A stretch of 50,387 nt of DNA from Hylemonella sp. (GTDB taxonomy: Bacteria; Pseudomonadota; Gammaproteobacteria; Burkholderiales; Burkholderiaceae_C): the NCBI GenBank assembly GCA_030695415.1, contig JAUYQZ010000022.1, forward strand, positions 1 through 50,387. The letters run 5' to 3'. A program made the position numbers and the translations under genes. The notes beneath the pieces are model-generated. The model saw nothing but the letters and a program-made list of their open reading frames with translations, was not told where the DNA came from and made no database searches. How positions within the stretch are numbered: position 1 is the stretch's first letter; each line of letters starts with the position of its first letter. Shown here piece after piece: positions 44,011-50,387 of this stretch.

Positions 44011-45663
44011 ATGGCAAGAACTCAAAACTGGACGCCGGAGGATCCGAAGTTCTGGCGCGAACAGGGCAGCGCGCTGGCCTGGCGCACCTGCGGCGTCACC
44101 ACCTTTTCGCTGATCTTCTCGTTCGCGACCTGGTTCATCATGAGCGCCGTGGTGGTGCGCATGCCGGCCATCGGCTTCAAGTTCACCACCACCGAGCTGT
44201 TCTGGCTGGCCGCCATTCCAGGCCTGGCCTCGGGCATCCTCCGGCTGATCCATTCCAACTTCATCCCGGTGCTGGGCACGCGGCCGGTGGTCAGCATCTC
44301 GACCATCATCAAGGTCATCCCCATGGTCTGGCTGGGCTACGCCGTGCAGGACCTGAGCACGCCGTGGGCCACCTTCATGATCATCGGTTTCCTGTGCGGG
44401 CTGGGCGGCGGCGACTTCTCGTCCTTCATGCCCTCGACCAGCATCTTCTTCCCCAAACGCCTGCAGGGCACGGCCATGGGCATCCAGGCCGGCATCGGCA
44501 ACTTCGGCGTCTCGGTGGCGCAGTTCGTCGCGCCCTGGATCATCGGCTTTGCTGCGCTCGGGGCCACCGTCGGTGGACCGCAGCTGTTCACGAAGATCGA
44601 CATCCTCAAGGACATCGCGGTCACGAAGGACGCCAGCGGCGTGGTGACGGACATCGTGGCCAAGCGTCCCGACCTGGCCGCCGCCACGGTGATCACACGC
44701 GAGGGCGCCGTGATCAAGGACATCGCCATCCAGGAGACGGAGACCACCAAAAATATGAAGGTGGAACTCAAGAAGAACGAGGCCGGCCTGATCACCGATG
44801 TGGTGGTCAAGAAGGTGATCAAGAAGGATCTGTGGCTGCAGAACGCCGCCTTCATCTGGGTGCCCTTCCTGGTGCTGGCCTTCATCCTCTCGGCGGTCTT
44901 CCTGCGCAGCATCCAGCTGCCTTCGCGTGGCTTCATGGGCCAGTTCGAGATCCTGAGCACACGCAACCGTGCCCGGGTGCACACCTGGAACTGCACCATC
45001 ACCTACATCTGCTCCTTCGGCTCTTTCTCCGGCTTCTCGGCCGCCTTCCCCATGCTGATCAAGACGCTGTACGGCGGCTTCGACGGCGCGCCCGATCCGC
45101 TGACCTACGCCTACCTCGGCCCGCTGATCGGCGGCCTGGTGCGCATGCTCACCGGCGGCATCTTCGACAAGATCGGTGGTAGCAAGGGCATGCACTGGAC
45201 CACCATCGGGCAAGTTGGCGGCGTGGCCTTCCTGGTGTTCGGCGGCTACCTGACGCCCACCAGCGTGGAGCAGTTCTCCGGTTTCCTCTGGGGCATGCTG
45301 TTCATCTTCCTGATGTCGGGCATCAACAACGCAGCCACCTTCCGCCAGTACCCCATCGTCTTCGCCTACTCGCCGGGCAAGGGTGCACAGATGCTGGGCT
45401 GGACGGGCGCGTGGGCGGCTTTCGGCCCCTTCGTGTGGAACGTACTGATCGCCACCTCGATCGAGAAGACGGGCACCGTGACGGCCTTCTTCCTGGGCAC
45501 CGCCGTCTTCTACATCTACTCGCTGGGCGTCAACTGGTGGTACTACACCCGCCAGGGCGCCGAGCGCTTCGACTACGGCAACACCGGCGGCACCTGGTGG
45601 GACAAGCTGTCCGACGCCGATAAGGACCGCATGAAACGCATCGACCTGCATCAGCCGGTGTGA
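44011..45663 (+). CDS. narK2: Nitrate/nitrite antiporter NarK2 with periplasmic insertion
   Basis: Type II NarK, exporting nitrite in exchange for nitrate. The 550-residue protein has the signatures GFLCGLGGGDFSSFMPSTS and, later, the matching second-half region. It is about 80-90 residues longer than usual: between TM5 (FVAPWIIGFAALGATVGG) and TM6 (LWLQNAAFIWVPFLVLAFIL), residues about 193-275 form a Lys/Val/Asp-rich block with repeats (ILKDIAVTKD, GVVTDIVAKRPD, AVIKDIAIQ, GLITDVVVKK). By topology this loop is periplasmic. AAAGGAAT precedes the ATG. Confidence 0.92.
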   Translation: MARTQNWTPEDPKFWREQGSALAWRTCGVTTFSLIFSFATWFIMSAVVVRMPAIGFKFTTTELFWLAAIPGLASGILRLIHSNFIPVLGTRPVVSISTIIKVIPMVWLGYAVQDLSTPWATFMIIGFLCGLGGGDFSSFMPSTSIFFPKRLQGTAMGIQAGIGNFGVSVAQFVAPWIIGFAALGATVGGPQLFTKIDILKDIAVTKDASGVVTDIVAKRPDLAAATVITREGAVIKDIAIQETETTKNMKVELKKNEAGLITDVVVKKVIKKDLWLQNAAFIWVPFLVLAFILSAVFLRSIQLPSRGFMGQFEILSTRNRARVHTWNCTITYICSFGSFSGFSAAFPMLIKTLYGGFDGAPDPLTYAYLGPLIGGLVRMLTGGIFDKIGGSKGMHWTTIGQVGGVAFLVFGGYLTPTSVEQFSGFLWGMLFIFLMSGINNAATFRQYPIVFAYSPGKGAQMLGWTGAWAAFGPFVWNVLIATSIEKTGTVTAFFLGTAVFYIYSLGVNWWYYTRQGAERFDYGNTGGTWWDKLSDADKDRMKRIDLHQPV

Positions 45664-45697
45664 ACGGCCGTCGCAAGCAATACACCACAGGACTGCC

Positions 45698-45904
45698 ATG
45701 GACACCATCGTCAACAGCGGCGCCATTGCCTACGGCCTGGTACTGGTCGCGGCCACCTTCGTCCGCACCCCGGTCACCGAGGCCCTGCGCATCGACGCCC
45801 TGTTCATGCCGCAGGCTGACGAAAGGACGCGCCCCCTGAACCTGATCTTCGGGCTGCTGATTGCCGGCTACGGCGCCTGGTCGCTGTGGGCCGCCCTGCG
45901 ATGA
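45698..45904 (+). CDS. Small membrane protein in the nar operon
   Basis: A 68-residue protein with two hydrophobic segments (IAYGLVLVAATFV and LIFGLLIAGYGAWSLWAAL) linked by a soluble hairpin with acidic and basic residues (RIDALFMPQADERTRPLN). AGGA precedes the ATG. It lies 34 bp after narK2 and 62 bp before narG in the same direction, so it is very likely co-transcribed. I do not recognise it; a role in transporter or nitrate-reductase assembly is only a guess. Confidence 0.75.
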   Translation: MDTIVNSGAIAYGLVLVAATFVRTPVTEALRIDALFMPQADERTRPLNLIFGLLIAGYGAWSLWAALR

Positions 45905-45966
45905 GCGCCACCGCCTGCACGTCCCTGTCTGACTGACGCACTTTCACTTTCTCAAGGACCCATACC

Positions 45967-48900
45967 ATGAGCCACTTCCTTGACCGGCTTAGCTACTTCT
46001 CCCAACCCCGGGAATCCTTCTCCCAGGACCACGGCGTCACCACCGGCGAAGACCGCAGCTGGGAAGACGCCTACCGCGACCGCTGGGCGCACGACAAGAT
46101 CGTGCGTTCCACGCACGGCGTGAATTGCACCGGATCCTGTTCCTGGAAAATCTACGTCAAGGGCGGCATCGTCACCTGGGAAACGCAGCAGACCGACTAC
46201 CCGCGCACGCGCTGGGACATGCCCAACCACGAGCCACGCGGCTGTGCGCGCGGCGCCAGCTACAGCTGGTACCTGTACAGCGCCAACCGCGTCAAATACC
46301 CGATGGTGCGCGGCCGCCTGCTGAAGAGTTGGCGCGAAGCGCGCCTGGCGCACGGCCCGGTCGAGGCCTGGGCGTCCATCGTCGAGAACGATGCGAAACG
46401 GCGTGACTACCAGCAGGTGCGCGGCCTCGGCGGCTTCGTCCGCTCGAGCTGGGACGAAGTGAACGAAATCATCGCCGCCGCCAACGTGTACACCATCAAG
46501 CAGCACGGACCGGACCGGATCATCGGTTTCTCGCCCATCCCGGCCATGTCGATGGTGAGCTATGCCGCAGGCAGCCGCTATCTCAGCCTGATCGGCGGCG
46601 TGTGCATGAGCTTCTACGACTGGTACTGCGACCTGCCGCCGTCCAGCCCGCAGATCTGGGGCGAACAGACCGACGTGCCGGAATCGGCCGACTGGTACAA
46701 CTCGACCTACATCATCGCCTGGGGCTCGAACGTGCCGCAGACGCGCACACCGGACGCCCACTTCTTCACCGAGGTTCGCTACAAGGGCGCGAAGACGGTG
46801 GCGATCACACCTGACTACTCCGAAGTCGCCAAGCTGGCCGACATATGGATGAATCCCAAGCAGGGCACCGATGCCGCCGTGGCGATGGCCATGGGCCACG
46901 TCATCCTGAAGGAGTTCTACTTTCCGGAAAACGGTGAGCCCGACGAGTGCCGGGCCGCCCCAAGCTCGTCGGCCCCCCTCGGGGGGCGGACGCCGACAGG
47001 CGGCCTGGGGGCAGGCAGGTCGGCCTACTTCGACGACTACGTGCGCCGCTATACCGACATGCCGATGCTGGTGATGCTCAAGGAGCACACGCTGCCGGGC
47101 GGCGAGGTCATCATGGTGCCCGACCGCTATGTGCGCGCATCGGATTTCAACGGCAAGCTCGGTCAGGCCAATAACCCGGAATGGAAGACGGTCGCCTTCG
47201 ACGACGAGGGCAAGGTCGTGCTGCCGCACGGCGCCATCGGTTTCCGCTGGGGTCCGGACGGACGTGCCGACGAGGGTCAGTGGAACCTGGAAGCGAAGGA
47301 AGCGCGCCATGGCAGCGACGTCACGCTGAAGCTGTCGCTGCTTGAGGGCGACACACCGAGCAGCGAAACCGCGAAGGTGGGTTTCCCCTACTTCGGCGGC
47401 ATCGTCAGCGAACATTTTCCGCACAACACGCAGACCGACGTACTGGTCCGCACCGTGCCCGTGCAGCGCATCGCACTCGGCAAGGCGGGCGAAAAGCGCG
47501 AAGCGCTGGTCGCCACGGTGTTCGATCTGCAGGTTGCCAACTACGGCGTGGCACGCGGCTTGCCGGGTGAGCTGGCCGCCAGGGATTTCGACGACGACAC
47601 GCCTTACACGCCGGCCTGGCAGGAGCGCATCACCGGCACGCCGCGCGCCCAGCTGATCACCGTGGCGCGCCAGTTCGCTGACAACGCGCACAAGACGCAC
47701 GGCAAGTCGATGGTCATCATCGGCGCCGCGATGAACCACTGGTATCACAGTGACATGAACTACCGCGGCGTCATCAACATGCTGATGATGTGCGGCTGCA
47801 TCGGCCAGAGCGGCGGTGGCTGGGCGCACTACGTGGGCCAGGAAAAGCTGCGCCCGCAGACCGGCTGGACTGCACTGGCGTTCGCGCTCGACTGGATACG
47901 CCCGCCGCGGCAGATGAACAGCACCAGCTTCTTCTACGCGCACACCGATCAGTGGCGCTACGAAAAGCTGGGCATGGAAGAAGTCGTTTCGCCGCTGGCC
48001 GACAAGGCGATCTATGGCGGAAGCATGATCGACTACAACGTGCGCGCCGAGCGCATGGGCTGGCTGCCGTCGGCACCGCAACTGCAGACCAATCCGCTTC
48101 AGGTGGTGAAGGATGCCGCCGCCGCCGGGCTCGACCCGAAGGCATACGCAGTGCGGGGACTCCTGGACGGCACGCTGAAGATGAGCTGCACCGACCCCGA
48201 CCACCCCGACAACTGGCCGCGCAACATGTTCGTGTGGCGCTCCAACCTGCTGGGTTCGAGCGGCAAGGGCCACGAGTACTTCCTGAAGCATCTGCTCGGC
48301 ACCAGCAACGGCGTGCAGGGCAAGGATCTGGGTGTCGAGGAAGCCAAACCCACCGAAGTCGTCTGGCACGACCAGGCGCCGGAAGGAAAGCTCGACCTGC
48401 TGGTAACGCTCGACTTCCGCATGAGCACCACCTGCCTGTACAGCGACATCGTGCTGCCGACTGCCACCTGGTACGAGAAGAACGATCTCAATACCAGCGA
48501 CATGCACCCGTTTATCCACCCGCTGTCGACAGCGGTCGATCCGGCCTGGCAGTCGCGCAGCGACTGGGACATCTACAAGGGCTTCGCGAAGAAGTTCAGC
48601 GAGGTCTGCGTCGGTCACCTGGGTGTCGAGCGCGAACTGGTGTTGACACCGCTGATGCACGACAGCCCGTCCGAGCTGGCACAACCCTTCGACGTGAAGG
48701 ACTGGCGGCGCGGCGAGTGCGACCTGATTCCGGGCAAGACCGCCCCGAATCTGGTGGTGGTCGAGCGCGATTACCCGAATGTGTTCAAGCGCTTCACTGC
48801 GCTGGGCCCGCTGATGGCCAAGGTCGGCAACGGCGGCAAGGGCATTGCGTGGAACACGCAGACCGAAGTGAAACAGCTCGGCGAACTGAGCGGTCTGGTC

Positions 48901-49839
48901 ACCGCCGAGGGCGTGACCTGCGGCATGCCGAAGATCGAAACGGATATCGACGCTGCCGAAGTGGTGCTGATGCTGGCGCCGGAAACCAACGGCCATGTCG
49001 CCGTCAAGGCGTGGGAAGCGCTGGGAAAACAGACCGGGCTCGACCACACCCATCTGGCGATACACCGCGAAGACGAGAAGATCCGCTTTCGCGACATCCA
49101 GGCACAGCCGCGCAAGATCATCAGTTCCCCCACGTGGAGCGGCATCGAGTCGGAAACCGTGTCGTACAACGCCGGCTACACCAACGTGCACGAAATGATT
49201 CCGTGGCGCACGCTGACCGGCCGCCAGCAGTTCTACATGGACCACCCGTGGATGATCGCCTTCGGCGAAGGCTTCACCAGCTACCGCCCGCCGGTGGACC
49301 TGAAGACCACGGCCGGCATCCAGGGCATCAAGCCGAACGGCAACCCGGAAATCGCGCTCAACTTCATCACGCCGCATCAGAAGTGGGGCATCCACTCGAC
49401 CTACACCGACAACCTGCTGATGCTCACGCTGAGCCGCGGCGGCCCCTGCGTGTGGATGAGCGAAGACGACGCGAAACGCGCCGGCATCGTCGACAACGAC
49501 TGGATCGAGCTGTTCAACCTCAACGGCGCCATCGCGGCCCGCGCCGTGGTGAGCCAGCGGGTCAAGCCGGGCATGGTGATGATGTATCACGCGCAGGAAA
49601 AGATCGTGAATACGCCGGGGTCGGAAATCACCGGCGCGCGCGGCGGCATCCACAACTCGGTCACGCGCATTGTGCTCAAGCCCACGCACATGATCGGCGG
49701 CTACGCGCAATTCAGCTACGGCTTCAACTACTCCGGAACCATCGGTACCAACCGCGACGAGTTCGTGGTGGTGCGCAAGATGAAGCGCATCGACTGGCTC
49801 GACAACGAAGCCGCGACGGCCGACACGACTCACGCCTGA
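45967..49839 (+). CDS. narG: Respiratory nitrate reductase alpha subunit NarG
   Basis: Catalytic molybdoprotein of membrane-bound nitrate reductase. The 1290-residue protein aligns throughout with E. coli NarG. The FS0 cluster ligands are His50, Cys54 and Cys58 (HGVNCTGSC) with a fourth Cys in RGCARGASYS; the Mo ligand Asp222 is in DWYCDLPP. An in-frame insertion of about 29 residues lies between FYFPE and YFDDYVRR (about residues 319-352) where E. coli has five residues; it contains a GC palindrome. AAGGA precedes the ATG. narH follows 11 bp downstream. Confidence 0.97.
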   Translation: MSHFLDRLSYFSQPRESFSQDHGVTTGEDRSWEDAYRDRWAHDKIVRSTHGVNCTGSCSWKIYVKGGIVTWETQQTDYPRTRWDMPNHEPRGCARGASYSWYLYSANRVKYPMVRGRLLKSWREARLAHGPVEAWASIVENDAKRRDYQQVRGLGGFVRSSWDEVNEIIAAANVYTIKQHGPDRIIGFSPIPAMSMVSYAAGSRYLSLIGGVCMSFYDWYCDLPPSSPQIWGEQTDVPESADWYNSTYIIAWGSNVPQTRTPDAHFFTEVRYKGAKTVAITPDYSEVAKLADIWMNPKQGTDAAVAMAMGHVILKEFYFPENGEPDECRAAPSSSAPLGGRTPTGGLGAGRSAYFDDYVRRYTDMPMLVMLKEHTLPGGEVIMVPDRYVRASDFNGKLGQANNPEWKTVAFDDEGKVVLPHGAIGFRWGPDGRADEGQWNLEAKEARHGSDVTLKLSLLEGDTPSSETAKVGFPYFGGIVSEHFPHNTQTDVLVRTVPVQRIALGKAGEKREALVATVFDLQVANYGVARGLPGELAARDFDDDTPYTPAWQERITGTPRAQLITVARQFADNAHKTHGKSMVIIGAAMNHWYHSDMNYRGVINMLMMCGCIGQSGGGWAHYVGQEKLRPQTGWTALAFALDWIRPPRQMNSTSFFYAHTDQWRYEKLGMEEVVSPLADKAIYGGSMIDYNVRAERMGWLPSAPQLQTNPLQVVKDAAAAGLDPKAYAVRGLLDGTLKMSCTDPDHPDNWPRNMFVWRSNLLGSSGKGHEYFLKHLLGTSNGVQGKDLGVEEAKPTEVVWHDQAPEGKLDLLVTLDFRMSTTCLYSDIVLPTATWYEKNDLNTSDMHPFIHPLSTAVDPAWQSRSDWDIYKGFAKKFSEVCVGHLGVERELVLTPLMHDSPSELAQPFDVKDWRRGECDLIPGKTAPNLVVVERDYPNVFKRFTALGPLMAKVGNGGKGIAWNTQTEVKQLGELSGLVTAEGVTCGMPKIETDIDAAEVVLMLAPETNGHVAVKAWEALGKQTGLDHTHLAIHREDEKIRFRDIQAQPRKIISSPTWSGIESETVSYNAGYTNVHEMIPWRTLTGRQQFYMDHPWMIAFGEGFTSYRPPVDLKTTAGIQGIKPNGNPEIALNFITPHQKWGIHSTYTDNLLMLTLSRGGPCVWMSEDDAKRAGIVDNDWIELFNLNGAIAARAVVSQRVKPGMVMMYHAQEKIVNTPGSEITGARGGIHNSVTRIVLKPTHMIGGYAQFSYGFNYSGTIGTNRDEFVVVRKMKRIDWLDNEAATADTTHA
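46941..47020. repeat. GC-rich hairpin element inserted in narG
   Basis: A Gly/Pro/Ser-coding segment of about 80 bp inside narG contains the palindrome 46972-46978 (GCCCCCC) with 46981-46987 (GGGGGGC), flanked by CGGGCCGCCCCAAG and CGGCCTGGGGGC. This arrangement matches, from memory, a repeated intergenic hairpin of comamonads. It keeps the reading frame and adds no stop codon. No second copy was seen in the window. Confidence 0.6.
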
Positions 49840-49850
49840 GGATACTGATC

Positions 49851-50387
49851 ATGAAAATACGCGCACAGATCGGCATGGTGCTGAATCTCGACAAGTGCAT
49901 CGGTTGCCACACCTGTTCGGTCACCTGCAAGAACGTGTGGACCAGCCGACCCGGCATGGAATACGCCTGGTTCAACAACGTCGAAACCAAGCCCGGCATC
50001 GGCTACCCGAAGGAATGGGAAAACCAGGACAAGTGGCAGGGCGGCTGGGTGCGCCGGGCAGACGGCAGCATTGCGCCGCGCCAGGGCGGCAAGTGGCAGC
50101 TGCTGATGAAGATTTTCGCCAACCCGCACCTGCCGGAGATCGACGACTACTACGAACCCTTCACCTTCGACTACGACCACCTGCAGTCGGCGCCGGAAAT
50201 GAAGGCGACGCCCACCGCGCGGCCGCGCAGCCTGATCACCGGCAAGCGCATGGAAAAGATCGAGTGGGGCCCGAACTGGGAGGAATTTCTCGGCGGCGAA
50301 TTTTCGAAGCGGTCGAAGGACAGCAACTTCGAAGAGGTGCAGAAGGACATCTACGGCCAGTTCGAAAACACCTTCATGATGTATCTG
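49851..50387 (+). CDS. narH: Respiratory nitrate reductase beta subunit NarH, 3' end cut by the window
   Basis: Iron-sulfur electron-transfer subunit linking NarI haem to NarG. The visible 179 residues start MKIRAQIGMVLNLDKCIGCH and show the first cluster ligands C-x2-C-x2-C-x3-C (CIGCHTCSVTC). The family is about 500 residues, so two-thirds lies beyond the window. GAGGA precedes the ATG, 11 bp after narG. narJ and narI are expected downstream. Confidence 0.97.
   Translation, partial: MKIRAQIGMVLNLDKCIGCHTCSVTCKNVWTSRPGMEYAWFNNVETKPGIGYPKEWENQDKWQGGWVRRADGSIAPRQGGKWQLLMKIFANPHLPEIDDYYEPFTFDYDHLQSAPEMKATPTARPRSLITGKRMEKIEWGPNWEEFLGGEFSKRSKDSNFEEVQKDIYGQFENTFMMYL

Noticed and set aside
45952..49833. 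1293-codon open frame antisense to narG
   Set aside because: It is an exact shadow of narG caused by high third-position GC; His/Arg/Val-rich with no domain.
45967..50387. narGH acquired from another lineage
   Set aside because: Glu codons appear shifted toward GAA compared with narK2, but narX shows a similar share in a sample, so a composition break is not supported without a proper codon-usage calculation.

Overview
The window looks like chromosome of a beta-proteobacterium of the order Burkholderiales, most likely a Comamonadaceae-type facultative denitrifier. The reasons are high GC, the block rpmF-plsX-fabHDG-acpP-fabF followed by rpoE-rseA-mucB-mucD-lepA, a rluC/rne divergon, a narXL-narK1K2-narGH cluster, and a GC-rich hairpin of a kind I associate with comamonads. 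No rRNA, tRNA, CRISPR array, IS element or phage gene was seen. The window starts inside lepA and ends inside narH.

Region 1 (1-12446, minus strand) is a housekeeping run. It starts with yceD and rpmF, continues through the type II fatty-acid genes (plsX, fabH, fabD, fabG, acpP, fabF), then a YgfX-like membrane protein whose stop overlaps a GTG start of rpoE, and then the envelope-stress set rseA, mucB, mucD. A 500-bp non-coding gap with a promoter, hairpins and a terminator separates mucD from lepA. Region 2 (12472-18217) holds maf, an RsmI-like methylase and a degenerate HD-GYP gene on the plus strand, then rluC-gph-Rieske-sppA on the minus strand. Region 3 (18218-26028) has rne with a long leader and repeat-rich tail, gshA, several small conserved proteins, an SDR and a Nudix hydrolase.

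Region 4 (26030-34099) is the most distinctive. A tightly overlapping eight-gene minus-strand operon (FAD oxidoreductase, DUF1365, cyclopropane-fatty-acid-synthase-like methyltransferase, chalcone-isomerase-like protein, GPH transporter, DUF3833 lipoprotein, SDR, NTF2-like) is divergent from a MerR-type regulator with a B12-binding domain. The regulator has the W-x9-EH motif of light-sensing CarH/LitR proteins. Two palindromes lie between them, one inside the -35/-10 spacer of the likely operon promoter. This suggests a light-controlled membrane-lipid modification system.

Region 5 (34116-39837) is a signalling patch: a cyclic-nucleotide-binding protein, an exonuclease, a class III cyclase fused to an FHA domain, a PAS-kinase-receiver hybrid that has lost the ATP-lid part of its kinase domain, a pseudouridine synthase and an SDR. 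Region 6 (39886-50387) is the nitrate respiration locus. It has a perfect FNR box, narX-narL, a structured leader, narK1, narK2 (with an unusual repeat-bearing periplasmic insertion), a small membrane protein, narG (carrying an in-frame GC-hairpin insertion) and the start of narH.
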